The notes beneath the pieces are model-generated. The model saw nothing but the letters and a program-made list of their open reading frames with translations, was not told the origin of the DNA and ran no database searches. A program made the translations under genes and the position numbers. From Streptomyces sp. CB02923 (GTDB lineage: Bacteria > Actinomycetota > Actinomycetes > Streptomycetales > Streptomycetaceae), in assembly GCF_001905005.1 (NCBI RefSeq), contig NZ_LWKZ01000024.1:553427-617426 (forward strand): 64,000 nt of DNA, read 5' to 3'. Within the stretch, counting starts at the first letter, position 1, and each line of letters opens with the position of its first letter. This document shows positions 42,985 through 52,381 of the stretch, piece by piece.

Positions 42985-44451
42985 GTGAGCACGGTGCTGT
43001 TGGTGCACGCCAAGGGCGGTCCGCCGCTCGGTCATGTCCTGTCCCGGGCAGCCGCGCGGGCGGACGTGCACCTGCTGGCGCTCAGCGCGCTTGTGCCGTC
43101 GGTCGCCGCGTCCGCGGAGCGCCTGTGCGCCTCGGTCGTGCTGCCCACCGACGCGGAGCGGTCCGACCTGGTCTCGTTGATCGTCGCGCGGGCCGAAGCC
43201 GTCGGCGCGGACGCGGTTCTCACCTTCTCCGAGTACGCGGTCGTGGCTGTCGCCGAGGCGTGTGAGGCGCTCGGTCTCGCCGGGGCGGGAGACGCCGCCG
43301 CGCTCGCCCGCGACAAGCGGATGATGCGGCACACCTGGCATCGGCACGGCCTGCCGCAGCCCGCGTTCCGCCCCGTCACCACACAGGCGGACCTGCACGA
43401 GGCCGTCGCCACCCTGACCGCTCCCCTGCTGCTCAAGGCGGCCTGGAGCGCCGGTTCCACCGCCCATCAGATCATCGGCTCCCCGCAGGAGGCCGACACC
43501 GCCTGGCGGCGCTCGCGCGAGACCATGGCGCTGTCCGCCCGGCTGGGCTTCGCCGAACTTCATGTGGCCGAGGCCGCGGGACACTTCGTGGTCGAGGAGA
43601 TCGTGACCGGCGACACCGCCGCATGGTTCGACGAGCCCGGCTGGGGCGACTACGTCAGCGTCGAGGGCGTGGTGACCGGCGGCGTCTTCCGGCCGGTCTG
43701 CGTCAGCGGCCGGATGCCGACGGTGGAGCCGTTCACCGAGCGCGCCGGCATCACCCCCGCGCTGCTTCCCGCCGATCTCCAGGACCGTGTCGTGGCCCTC
43801 GCCCGGGAGGCCGTGGACGCCCTCGGCCTGCGCGACTGCGGCACCCACACCGAGATCAAGCTCGGTGCCGACGGGCGCATGTGGCTGATCGAGACGGCCG
43901 CCCGGTTCGGCGGCGCGATGACCGTCCCGCAGATCGAGGAGGTGTTCGGGCTCGACGTCGTCGGCATGCTCGTGGACCATCTTCTGGGCCGTCCGGTCGC
44001 CTGGCCCGCGCGGGTCCTCGGCCCGGAGGAGGCACGGGGCGCCGCGGGTTCCCTCGTCGTCCTCGCGGTGGACGGCCACGGTGCGGCCTGGCGGGACCGC
44101 CGACTGTGGGACTTCCCCGTGGTGAAGGAGGCCGTCGCGCTGAGCGGGGGCAGCACGCTCTCGGTGGTACCGGAGAGTTCCCTGCCCGACGGCAGCACCG
44201 TGCCGGTCTACGACCCCGCCGGCGGTGCCAACACGATGGCGGCCCTGTGCCTGCTCTCCGCTGCCGACGCGCGCACCGTGCTGCGCGACTTCACGGCGCT
44301 GGTGGACGCGCTGCCCGACGTGCTGCCGACCGCCGTACCCGCCGCGCCGCGGTCCGGGTCTCCGGCCGCCGGGCCCCCGTCCGTGGCCGCACCGTCCCCC
44401 ACCCGCCCGCGCGTCCTGCCGGCCGCCCAGCCCGAGGGAGCCTCCGCGTGA
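42985..44451 (+). CDS. ATP-grasp ligase
   Basis: A protein of 488 residues. The ATP-grasp fold is indicated by the Lys of LLLKAAWSAGST, the hinge FVVEEIVTGD, and the Mg-binding HTEIKLGADGRMWLIETAAR. An N-terminal pre-ATP-grasp domain starts VLLVHAKGGPPLGHVL. Such enzymes activate a carboxylate as an acyl-phosphate and couple it to an amine, often joining amino acids. GTG at 42985 with GGGAG. It overlaps the next gene as GTGA, forming a three-gene operon with a dikinase-like protein and an exporter. The C-terminus is Pro/Ala-rich. Confidence 0.88.
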   Translation: MSTVLLVHAKGGPPLGHVLSRAAARADVHLLALSALVPSVAASAERLCASVVLPTDAERSDLVSLIVARAEAVGADAVLTFSEYAVVAVAEACEALGLAGAGDAAALARDKRMMRHTWHRHGLPQPAFRPVTTQADLHEAVATLTAPLLLKAAWSAGSTAHQIIGSPQEADTAWRRSRETMALSARLGFAELHVAEAAGHFVVEEIVTGDTAAWFDEPGWGDYVSVEGVVTGGVFRPVCVSGRMPTVEPFTERAGITPALLPADLQDRVVALAREAVDALGLRDCGTHTEIKLGADGRMWLIETAARFGGAMTVPQIEEVFGLDVVGMLVDHLLGRPVAWPARVLGPEEARGAAGSLVVLAVDGHGAAWRDRRLWDFPVVKEAVALSGGSTLSVVPESSLPDGSTVPVYDPAGGANTMAALCLLSAADARTVLRDFTALVDALPDVLPTAVPAAPRSGSPAAGPPSVAAPSPTRPRVLPAAQPEGASA

Positions 44452-46460
44452 CCACCACTCAGCTTCCCGTCGCTGTCGCGGACCCCGCGACCGACCGCAC
44501 GGTCATCGGCGAGAACCTCTCGCTGCCGCTGTTCCGTACGCTGTCCGGCGTTCTGGCAGGCCACCCGTACCTCAAGGTCGTCGTCGACCGCGCCGAGGCC
44601 ACCTGGCACCTGCTCGACACGGCCGCACACCCCTTCCACGTCAACTACATCGCCACCCGCGTCCTCGGCATGGGTCTCGACGAACTCGACGCCTCCCTGG
44701 ACGAGTTCAACGCGTCCGTCTACATGGACCCCGAGCGCCGCTTCCTGCTCGGGGTGCTGTCCCTGCACACCGACGAGGACCGGGAGGGCCGCGAGCGCAC
44801 CTTCCTCGTGCTGGAGACGACCGAGGCCGACACCATGCACGGGGAGCTGCTGGAGTTCTTCCACGCTTTCGTACGGGAGCGTGTCGACGGCAGGCTCCCG
44901 CTCCTGCTCAAGCCCGCCAACCACGGTCAGGAGGAGGAGCTGACCGCGATCAGCGAGCAGCGGGTGCCGCGCATCCTCAGTCACGAACTCTTCGGTGCCC
45001 GGGTCCGTACGCCGCTCAACGTCGGGGAAGCCACCGGGCGGCTGCACTGCTTCCGGGACGTGGCGGAGTACGAGGCGGCCGCCGGCGGGCTCGGCTGGCC
45101 GGACATCGTCGCCATGCCCTGCCTGCCGGACGGCATCCAGAGGGTGGCCGGATTCATCAACACCGCGCCCATCACCCCGCTGTCCCACACCAACGTCCTC
45201 GCCTCCGGCTGGGGCATCCCCAACGCGATCGTCCGCGACCTGGAACAGCTCGTCCAGCAGGACGGTTTGAACGGCGCCTGGGTCCGCTACCGGGTCCGCG
45301 AGGACGAGATCACCCTGGAGCGGCTGGAACAGGCCCCCGAGCTGCGGGCCCCTGCCTGGCATCAGCAGCGCATCCGCCTGGAACCGCCGCTCCTGGAGGA
45401 CGCGCCCGTACTCTCCTTGCACCGGCTGCGCAGCGCCGACCGGGACCGCTACGGCACCAAGGCGGCCAACCTCGGAGAGCTGCACCACGTGCTCGACAGC
45501 CGCACGGCCGATCTCACCGCGTTCTACGGCCGCCCCCGCCCGCCCCGTAAGAACCTGTACGGGCACCTCGCGGCCCGGCTCGGCCTGAACGCGCCCTCCG
45601 CCACCGAACTCCGCGCGGCCGCAGCCTCCTTCGTGGCCGGCACCGTCGAGGCCCCCGAGGGGGTGGCCCTGCCGTTCTCCCTCCTGCACCGCTTCCTCAT
45701 CTCCTCCCCCGCGCTCCAGCAGGGCATCGGAAAGCTGAAGATGGCGCTCGAACTCGACGCCACCGACGTCCTCGACCCGCTTTGCCTACAGATCCAGCAT
45801 CTGATCCGGCACACCGCGATGCCCGACGCCGTCGCCGGGGAGATCACCCGGTCCTTCCCCGCCCCGCTCGCCACGGGCGGCCGTCTCGTGGTGCGCTCCT
45901 CCTCCAACGCCGAGGACCTGCCGGGCTTCTCCGCGGCAGGGGTCTACGACTCCGTCACCACCGTCCGCGGCACCGGCGAACTCCTCGACGCCGTACGGCA
46001 GGTGTGGGCCTCCCTGCTCTCGCCGCGCAGTGTGCGGCTGCGCCACCAGGTGGGCATATCCCTGGACGACACCTACATGGGCGTGATCATCCAGGAGTAC
46101 GTCCCCGCCGCGCTCGGCGGCGTCCTGGTGACCTGCGACCCCACCCGGCGCGAGGACTTCCGCAACGTCTACCTCAACTGTTCGCCGGGCTCGCCCGAAC
46201 AGGTCGTCGAGGGAGAGGTACTGCCGCAGCAGTACCTCTACAACACCGTCGAGGGCGGCGGGCGCACCGTCGCCCTCGGTTCGTGGCGCGAGGGCCTGCC
46301 CGCCGCCACACGGGCCCGGCTCGCCGACCTGTCCCTGACCGGCCGGCTGCTGCAGTCCCACTTCAGCGCCCCCGAGGTGGACGACCCCCTGGACATCGAG
46401 TGGCTGCTGACCGACCAGGGCGACTTCCGCCTGGTCCAGATCCGCCCCTACGCGCTGTGA
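44448..46460 (+). CDS. PEP-synthase/glucan-water-dikinase-like phosphotransferase
   Basis: A protein of 670 residues. The C-terminal ~290 residues form a PPDK/PEP-synthase ATP-binding domain: VVRSSSNAEDLPGFSAAGVY (about 482-501), IQEYVPAALGGVLVT, and the ending DIEWLLTDQGDFRLVQIRPY. Around residues 240-258, PITPLSHTNVLASGWGIPN resembles the swivelling phosphohistidine domain, with a candidate His near 247. Here it precedes the ATP domain, the order seen in glucan/water dikinases rather than in PEP synthase. No PEP-binding TIM barrel is present. It should pass a phosphate from ATP via His to an unknown acceptor. GTGA overlaps link it to both neighbours. Confidence 0.8.
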   Translation: MTTTQLPVAVADPATDRTVIGENLSLPLFRTLSGVLAGHPYLKVVVDRAEATWHLLDTAAHPFHVNYIATRVLGMGLDELDASLDEFNASVYMDPERRFLLGVLSLHTDEDREGRERTFLVLETTEADTMHGELLEFFHAFVRERVDGRLPLLLKPANHGQEEELTAISEQRVPRILSHELFGARVRTPLNVGEATGRLHCFRDVAEYEAAAGGLGWPDIVAMPCLPDGIQRVAGFINTAPITPLSHTNVLASGWGIPNAIVRDLEQLVQQDGLNGAWVRYRVREDEITLERLEQAPELRAPAWHQQRIRLEPPLLEDAPVLSLHRLRSADRDRYGTKAANLGELHHVLDSRTADLTAFYGRPRPPRKNLYGHLAARLGLNAPSATELRAAAASFVAGTVEAPEGVALPFSLLHRFLISSPALQQGIGKLKMALELDATDVLDPLCLQIQHLIRHTAMPDAVAGEITRSFPAPLATGGRLVVRSSSNAEDLPGFSAAGVYDSVTTVRGTGELLDAVRQVWASLLSPRSVRLRHQVGISLDDTYMGVIIQEYVPAALGGVLVTCDPTRREDFRNVYLNCSPGSPEQVVEGEVLPQQYLYNTVEGGGRTVALGSWREGLPAATRARLADLSLTGRLLQSHFSAPEVDDPLDIEWLLTDQGDFRLVQIRPYAL

Positions 46461-47914
46461 GCCCCCGCCTCCCGCGCTCCGCGGCGCGGCCCGCGGCCAC
46501 GCCCCTGACCGGCACCGCCCGGCGTATCGTCCGGCTCAACTACGGCTTCCAGCTGCTGTTCAACCTGCTGTGGTGGATGCCGGTGTTCTACGCCTACCAG
46601 AAGGACGCCGGGCTCTCCGACGGGCAGATCTTCGGTATCCAGAGCATCTACTACGTGGCCTTCTGTCTCTTCGAGATCCCGACCGGGTTGATCGCCGACC
46701 GGATCGGTACCCGCAACTGCCTGCGGGCCGGCGCCGTCGTGATGACGGCCGCGAACCTCGCCCCGGTGGTCAGTTCCTCGTACTCCGGCTTCCTCGTCCA
46801 CTTCCTCGCCATCGCCGCCGGCCGCTCCCTCACCTCGGGCGCGGCCAGCGCCTACCTGTACGACGGGCTGCGCGACGAGCGGTGCGAGGAGCACTACCTC
46901 AAGGCGGAGGGGACCGCCCGCGCACTCGGACTCGCCGCGAAGATCCTGTGCTGGCCCCTGGTCGGGCCGCTGATGGTCCTCGTCCACCCGGCCCCGTACC
47001 TCCTGAGCGCCCTGAGCGCGGCGGGTTCCCTGATCTGCGTCATCGCCCTGCCCCGAGCTGCGACGCCCGCCAGGATTCGCGCCACGGCCTCGCCGGACCG
47101 GAAAGCCCCGGCCTCGCCGGGCCGGACCGGAAAGCCCCGGGCGCCACGAGGCGGGCGCGGCACCTCGCTGGGCGACGCGAAGGCAGCGCTGCGCTGCGTC
47201 GCCTCCTCGCCGTGGCTGGCGCTGGTCATGGTCCAGGGCGTGGCCGTGTTCACCCTGTCCAGGATCTGCCAGGTCAACCTCTTCCAGCCGATCCTGCTCG
47301 ACCACGGCATCGGCGAGTCCGCGCACGGCGGGGTACTCGCCGCCATGACGGTGGCGGAGGCCGTGGGCTCGGCACGCCCCCAGTGGCTGGGCCGCCGCCT
47401 GACGCCGGTGGCCTGGGTCTCCGTCCTCAGCCTGGTTCTCGCGGGCACCCTGGCGGGCATCACCCTCGGCGGGCCCTGGGCGGTCGTCGCTCTCCTCTGC
47501 GTGTTCGCCGCCGCGGCCGGCTTCGCCTATCCCGTCCAGCGCAAGCTGGTCAACGATGCCGTACCTGCCGACGCCCCACGGGCGACGCTGCTGTCGGTCG
47601 AGTCGATCGTGGACCGCGCGGTGTGCGCGCTGGCGGCCGTCGCCGTGGGCGCCTACCTCTCCGCAGGCCACCTGGACGCCCTGCTCTGGCACAGCGCCCT
47701 GGCGACCGCGGTGTTGCTCGGCGCCTTCCAACTGGTCCTGCGGAGCATGAGGCCGCGGCGCGGTGCGGAGGGGATGACGGAGGGCGTTGGAGCCCTGGAG
47801 GCGGCGGAGCGGCCGGATTCTGAGGCGACGGAGGAGCCGGGCGCAGACGCACCTGTTCAGGCGGGCCGGCGGGAGCCGTACGCCAGGCACTCGATCACTC
47901 GGACCGGGAGGTAG
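46457..47914 (+). CDS. MFS transporter
   Basis: A membrane protein of 485 residues with about 12 predicted transmembrane segments, beginning RIVRLNYGFQLLFNLLWWMP. The motif A-like loop reads EIPTGLIADRIGTRNCLRAG. A hydrophilic loop of about 45 residues (Arg/Pro/Gly-rich) divides the two halves, and the C-terminal ~55 residues are soluble. GTG at 46457 overlaps the dikinase stop (GTGA). As last gene of the ATP-grasp/dikinase operon it likely exports the product. Its 3' end overlaps the convergent HAD gene by 58 bases. Confidence 0.85.
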   Translation: MSPRLPRSAARPAATPLTGTARRIVRLNYGFQLLFNLLWWMPVFYAYQKDAGLSDGQIFGIQSIYYVAFCLFEIPTGLIADRIGTRNCLRAGAVVMTAANLAPVVSSSYSGFLVHFLAIAAGRSLTSGAASAYLYDGLRDERCEEHYLKAEGTARALGLAAKILCWPLVGPLMVLVHPAPYLLSALSAAGSLICVIALPRAATPARIRATASPDRKAPASPGRTGKPRAPRGGRGTSLGDAKAALRCVASSPWLALVMVQGVAVFTLSRICQVNLFQPILLDHGIGESAHGGVLAAMTVAEAVGSARPQWLGRRLTPVAWVSVLSLVLAGTLAGITLGGPWAVVALLCVFAAAAGFAYPVQRKLVNDAVPADAPRATLLSVESIVDRAVCALAAVAVGAYLSAGHLDALLWHSALATAVLLGAFQLVLRSMRPRRGAEGMTEGVGALEAAERPDSEATEEPGADAPVQAGRREPYARHSITRTGR

Positions 47915-48513
47915 GCGGGACGGAAGGGCCGTCCGACCTGATAGGCCACGTAACCGAGCGAGGCCGCCACGTACGTCTCCTTGGCGGTCTCCCCCTCGTA
48001 GACGAGGCGACAGCCGTGCGCCGCGGCCCTGGCGCGCTTCCAGAGGACGGCCGCCGGCTTACGCTCCGCCTCGGTGCGCGGAGTGAGAATACGGTCGCCG
48101 AAGTCCTCCCAGGCGAACGGAACGGGCCCCTTCCACGCGCCGTCGACCTCCTTCTTCAGGGCGGCAGCGCGCTCGGCGTCCGTCTTGCCCCACGAGGACG
48201 GCACGTTGGTGATCAGCCCGACCTCGATGTGCCGCTCCCGCAACGTGCGCAGGTACGCGGCAGCACCCGGCAGGTAGCTGATGCCGGAGTCCGCGGCCGT
48301 GTGCACCAGCGTCTCGCCCAGATCGAAGTAGACGATGGCACAGCCGCGCGCCGCAGGTGCCCGCGCCCCGGCCGGAACGCCGTGCGACACGTCCGCCGGC
48401 ACGGCCGCACTCGCCGCGGTACCCAGCATGACCGACGCCACCGCGGCGGCCGGCAACACGAGACGGATACGGAAGAAGCCACGGAAGGAGGTTCTCTGCA
48501 TGATTCTCTGCAT
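47857..48513 (-). CDS. Secreted HAD-superfamily protein
   Basis: A protein of 218 residues with a Sec signal peptide: basic start MQRIMQRTSFRGFFRIR, hydrophobic core VLPAAAVASVMLGTAA and probable cleavage after ASA. The HAD motifs are YFDLGETL (the second Asp of the phosphatase DxD is Gly), ITNVPSS, a Lys in ERKPAAVLW, and YEGETAKETYVAA. Losing the second Asp is typical of HAD proteins that are not classic phosphatases. An in-frame ATG at 48498 is an alternative start. The 3' end lies inside the convergent MFS gene. Confidence 0.75.
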   Translation of the reverse strand: MQRIMQRTSFRGFFRIRLVLPAAAVASVMLGTAASAAVPADVSHGVPAGARAPAARGCAIVYFDLGETLVHTAADSGISYLPGAAAYLRTLRERHIEVGLITNVPSSWGKTDAERAAALKKEVDGAWKGPVPFAWEDFGDRILTPRTEAERKPAAVLWKRARAAAHGCRLVYEGETAKETYVAASLGYVAYQVGRPFRPAYLPVRVIECLAYGSRRPA

Positions 48514-48787
48514 GGCGTTCCGCGCCTCTCTCTTCGCGCGCCACACAGACGCGCCCCCGTCAGGTGCGTGACAAACAGACGCACGAAGCACCCCTACGGC
48601 CCCTCGCACCCCTGGAAGAGACCCGCTCCCCCGTCACCGCTGCTTCCCGCCATACCCCTGAACAGCACCCGCCACTCACCACCGAGCACGTCGGCCGCCT
48701 CCTCCCGGGTCCATACACCGCGCGGCGCGGCGGCGCGGCGCCCGCGCTCTGATGGTGGGGCCGCTGCTGGCCCTCACGATCCCGCCG

Positions 48788-50143
48788 TCACCGTTCGGCC
48801 CGGTGCCGGTGCGTCTTCCCCGTCTCCGTCACCGGCCGGTCGTACCGCAGGTCGTCGAAGAGCCGGGCCGCCCCCCTGGCGTCCCACTTCAGTACGTTGC
48901 CCTTGGGCGTGGGAACACCCATGCCGGACAGGGGCACGTTGACCTGTTTGCCGTGTCCGCCCGCGACGCTCTGTACGGCGAGGAAGATCCGGCTGAGATC
49001 GCGCAGGCTCATGTCCTTGTCGACGATGAGCGTGTCGAGCCCGGCCTCCATGGCTGGACCGATCTCCGTCGGGTCGAAGAGGGTGTCGGGCTGGGCGGCC
49101 TGGTGGGCGAGGGTCGACAGGAACTTCTGCTGGTTCCTCGACCGGCCCAGGTCGCCCTCCCTCTCCTGGTGCCGCTGGCGGACGAAGGCGAGCGCCTGTT
49201 TGCCGCTCAGGGTGTGACAGCCCTTGCGCAGGTCGGCGCCCGACTTCTCGTCCTTGATGTCCCGGTCCAGGCACATCCGGACGCCGCCGATGGCGTCGAC
49301 GATGTTCACGAACCCGGCAAAGCCGATCTCCGCATAGTGGTCGATGCGCAGCCCGGTGTTCTTCTCGATGGTGTGCACGAGCAGTTCGGGGCCGCCGTAG
49401 GAGAAGGCGGCGTTCAGCTTGTCCCCCTCAGGCCGCTTGGTCTTGCCCGTCGACGTGTCGAGGCGGCCGGGCACGGTGATCCAGGAGTCGCGCGGCAGGC
49501 TGACCATGCTGGTTCCCCGGGCCCCGGAGTGCAGCAGCATCATCGAGTCGGTGCGCCGGCCGCCACCCCCACCGGCGTGCAGGTCCTGCACGTCGCCGTC
49601 CGAGAGTCCGTCGCGGCTGTCCGAGCCCACGATGAGGTAGTTGGTCCCCTCGCCGGGCGGCGGCCGGTTCCCGTACGCGCCGAGGTCGACGTCACGTTGG
49701 AGCCGGGTCTCGGCCCAGCCGTACGTGCCGCCCGCCGCGACGACCGCAACGGCCAGCAGGACGAGCACCGCCCGCCGCAGCCTCCTGCGCTTCTTCGGCT
49801 GCCGGGCGTGGGCGCGTCGGGGCCCGTAGCGCGAACTGGGGCGTTCGGCGAACCGCTCACGCGCGGCGGCGCCTTCCGGGACCTCGTACAAACCCTGGCC
49901 GGCCTGCGGATCCGGACCCGGACCCGGATCAGCGCCCAGATCTGGATGGGCGTACCGATCTGGATCGCCATGCAGCTCCTGCTCGGCGTACGGGCCCTGG
50001 CCTCCCCCCGGCTCCGGGCGCCACAGCTCGCCCGTCACCCGCACCGGCCCCCGGTGCACGGGACGGCTCCCGGCGTCGCCGTGCCGGCCCTGCTCCCCCG
50101 TGGGCGTGGTGCGTCCGGCCCGCTGGTCAAGCGGGTCTGTCAT
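48788..50143 (-). CDS. LytR-CpsA-Psr (LCP) family protein
   Basis: A protein of 451 residues. It has a cytoplasmic Pro/Gly/Asp-rich tail of about 120 residues, one transmembrane segment (AVLVLLAVAVVAAGGTYGW), then the extracellular LCP domain: NYLIVGSDSRDG, RTDSMMLLH, VSLPRDSWITVPG, KLNAAFSYGGP and FVRQRHQ. These include the conserved Asp/Arg residues that bind the polyprenyl-pyrophosphate donor. LCP proteins attach glycopolymers to peptidoglycan. GGGAG precedes the ATG at 50143. Last gene of the minus-strand operon with the deacetylase/GT2 fusion. Confidence 0.92.
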   Translation of the reverse strand: MTDPLDQRAGRTTPTGEQGRHGDAGSRPVHRGPVRVTGELWRPEPGGGQGPYAEQELHGDPDRYAHPDLGADPGPGPDPQAGQGLYEVPEGAAARERFAERPSSRYGPRRAHARQPKKRRRLRRAVLVLLAVAVVAAGGTYGWAETRLQRDVDLGAYGNRPPPGEGTNYLIVGSDSRDGLSDGDVQDLHAGGGGGRRTDSMMLLHSGARGTSMVSLPRDSWITVPGRLDTSTGKTKRPEGDKLNAAFSYGGPELLVHTIEKNTGLRIDHYAEIGFAGFVNIVDAIGGVRMCLDRDIKDEKSGADLRKGCHTLSGKQALAFVRQRHQEREGDLGRSRNQQKFLSTLAHQAAQPDTLFDPTEIGPAMEAGLDTLIVDKDMSLRDLSRIFLAVQSVAGGHGKQVNVPLSGMGVPTPKGNVLKWDARGAARLFDDLRYDRPVTETGKTHRHRAER

Positions 50144-50257
50144 GGTCAGCTCCCTCGGTCATGTCCCAGGTCGGACTCACTCGGCCGCTCACCGGTTCCC
50201 CTCCCGTCCTCTCCACCCTCTCCATCCCCTCCATCCCCTCCCGTCCATTCCGTCCCC

Positions 50258-52381
50258 TCACTGCGGCGACAGGTCCCGCCGCGGGGGCAGTTCCTCCAGC
50301 GGATCCCCGGACGTCTCCGCGGCCGGTGATTCGAGCAGATACGGGTCGGCGGTTCCGGTGCGCTTCATGCTGTGCCACTTCAGGCGAATGCCGAGCAGCG
50401 CCGTGATCACGGAGTGGATGACCACCAGGTACATCAACTGCCGGTAGACGAACTGCTGGAGCGGCAGCACCCACAGCACGCGCAGCCGTTCCCGGTCGAG
50501 CCGCAGCGCGTACGCGGCGGTGACCAACTGGACGGCGAGGAACCCGAGCCAGACGAGGCCGGCCTCCACGGGGTCGCGGAACAGCGCCCCGAAGAGGGCG
50601 AACAGGTCCACGACCGGCGCGCACAAAGGCAGCACGATCTGGAACAGCGTGACGTAGAGCATCACGCGACGGCCGAAGCGTCCGGCGGGGCCGACCTCCT
50701 TCACCGTGTGACGGTGCTTCCACATCGACTGGAGGGTGCCGTAACACCAGCGGTAACGCTGGCGCCACAGTTGTCGTACGGTGCTGGGCACCTCGGTCCA
50801 GGCGACCGCCGACTCCTCGTAGACGACGCGCCACCCGGCCCGCCAGAGCGCCATGGTGAGGTCGGTGTCCTCGGCCAGGGTCTCGTCGCTGACACCGCCG
50901 ATGCCCATCAGCGCGTCCCTGCGGAAGGCGCCGATCGCCCCCGGAACCGTCGGCATGCACTCCAGGACCTCGAACATCCGCCGGTCGAGGTTGAAGCCGA
51001 GGACGTACTCCAGGTGCTGCCATTTGCCCATCAGGCTGCGCCGGTTGCCGACCTTGGTGTTGCCGCTGACCGCGCCGACCGCCGGGTGGGCGAGCGGCTG
51101 GATCAGCCGGGCCAGCGCAGCGGGTTCGAAGATGGTGTCCGCGTCGACCATGACGACGATGTCGTGCCGGGCGTACGCCAATCCGGTGTTGAGGGCGCTG
51201 GGCTTGCCGCCGTTGGGCTGCCGGATCACCGTCACCCGCGGATCGTCGATGTCCTCGGCGATGTCGGCGGTCGAGTCGGTCGAGCCGTCGTCGATCACGA
51301 TGATCTGCACGTGCGGGTGGGTGGAAGCGAGCAGCGAGTACACGGTGGAGGCTATGCCGGCCTCCTCGTTGTACGCCGGTACCAGGACCGTCACCGGGTC
51401 CCGCACCGCGCGCAGCCGTGGTGCGCCGGGCCGGTACCGGTGCAGCCTGCGTACGTGGAGCCGGGCGAACACCGCGAACAGGAGCATCCGCAGGACGCCG
51501 AGCACACCCGTGAGGGTCAGCGTCCACACCATCACGGTGAGGAAGGCGTGCCCGAGCCGCTGCGACCAGATCAGGCCCTCCCCCTTGATCTCCTCGATGA
51601 CCGGGACCTTTTCGAGGAAGGAGGAACGGCCGAGTCCGCCGCTGATGGTGGTGAACCGTTTCACGCTGCGGTCCTCCAGCAGATCCTCGGCCTCGTGGTA
51701 GCCGAGGTCGGTCTGGCTGTGCTGTGTCACCACCCCCCGCCACGGCTTGCGGTCCTTGCGATCCGAGGCGACCACCAGATACCCCTGCGCCGCCGCGCGC
51801 TGCGCGGCCGGCCACTCGGGGCCGCAGAGCGTGTCCGCGGCCGTGGTGTGCGGCAGCCTCAGCAGGGTGGTGTTGATGCCGGCCGCACCCGCGAAAGCGG
51901 TCTGGGCGAGCGGCAGTTCGAGCCGCGCGCGCAGCGGTGAGGCGATACCGAGGTCGCCGCCGCTGTACGTGTACGAGCCGACCTCGTGTCCGTCGCGCAG
52001 GATCTGCCGCACCAGCTCCGGGTTCCGGGCCGCGTCCTTCCCGTAGACGAAGAAGGTCGCCCGTGCACGGTGTTTGCGCAGCAGGTCGAGCAGACGCGGC
52101 GTCCACACCGGGTCGGGCTCGCCGTCGAAGGTGAGCGCGACGGTCCCGGGTGGCATGGCCGCGGTGGTGACCCCCTTCGGGCCGAACCGCAGCAGCGGCT
52201 TCCCGTCGTCCGCCTCACGCGGGATCGGCCGGGTGCACGACGGCTTGGTGCGCGCGGCGTCGACCTGGTGGGTCGTCCAGCCCTCGAAGGCCAGGGCGAC
52301 GGCGACCACCAGGAGGACCAGCAGGAGCACGAGCCAGTGTCCGCGCGGCGGGCGCCGCACATCGGCGGCGTGCCGGCTCAC
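50258..52381 (-). CDS. Polysaccharide deacetylase-like/GT2 fusion
   Basis: A protein of 707 residues. After one N-terminal membrane segment comes a NodB-type domain (about 75-260), then a membrane segment and a processive GT2 domain (about 330-570). The GT2 part carries VLVPAYNEEAG, IDDGSTDST, VDADT, AEDTDLT and RQRYRWCYG, followed by more membrane helices. The GT2 motifs are intact, as in cellulose/chitin-synthase-like enzymes. In the NodB domain TFDDGPD has become TFDGEPDP, and the HxxxH zinc site reads SYTYSGGD, so the deacetylase is probably inactive. GTG at 52381 overlaps the upstream stop. Confidence 0.88.
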   Translation of the reverse strand: MSRHAADVRRPPRGHWLVLLLVLLVVAVALAFEGWTTHQVDAARTKPSCTRPIPREADDGKPLLRFGPKGVTTAAMPPGTVALTFDGEPDPVWTPRLLDLLRKHRARATFFVYGKDAARNPELVRQILRDGHEVGSYTYSGGDLGIASPLRARLELPLAQTAFAGAAGINTTLLRLPHTTAADTLCGPEWPAAQRAAAQGYLVVASDRKDRKPWRGVVTQHSQTDLGYHEAEDLLEDRSVKRFTTISGGLGRSSFLEKVPVIEEIKGEGLIWSQRLGHAFLTVMVWTLTLTGVLGVLRMLLFAVFARLHVRRLHRYRPGAPRLRAVRDPVTVLVPAYNEEAGIASTVYSLLASTHPHVQIIVIDDGSTDSTADIAEDIDDPRVTVIRQPNGGKPSALNTGLAYARHDIVVMVDADTIFEPAALARLIQPLAHPAVGAVSGNTKVGNRRSLMGKWQHLEYVLGFNLDRRMFEVLECMPTVPGAIGAFRRDALMGIGGVSDETLAEDTDLTMALWRAGWRVVYEESAVAWTEVPSTVRQLWRQRYRWCYGTLQSMWKHRHTVKEVGPAGRFGRRVMLYVTLFQIVLPLCAPVVDLFALFGALFRDPVEAGLVWLGFLAVQLVTAAYALRLDRERLRVLWVLPLQQFVYRQLMYLVVIHSVITALLGIRLKWHSMKRTGTADPYLLESPAAETSGDPLEELPPRRDLSPQ

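Noticed and set aside
50190..50246. Pyrimidine-rich repeat (CCCTCCATCC-like) between the LCP and deacetylase/GT2 genes
   Set aside because: Irregular low-complexity sequence without a stable repeat unit; noted but not called a functional element.
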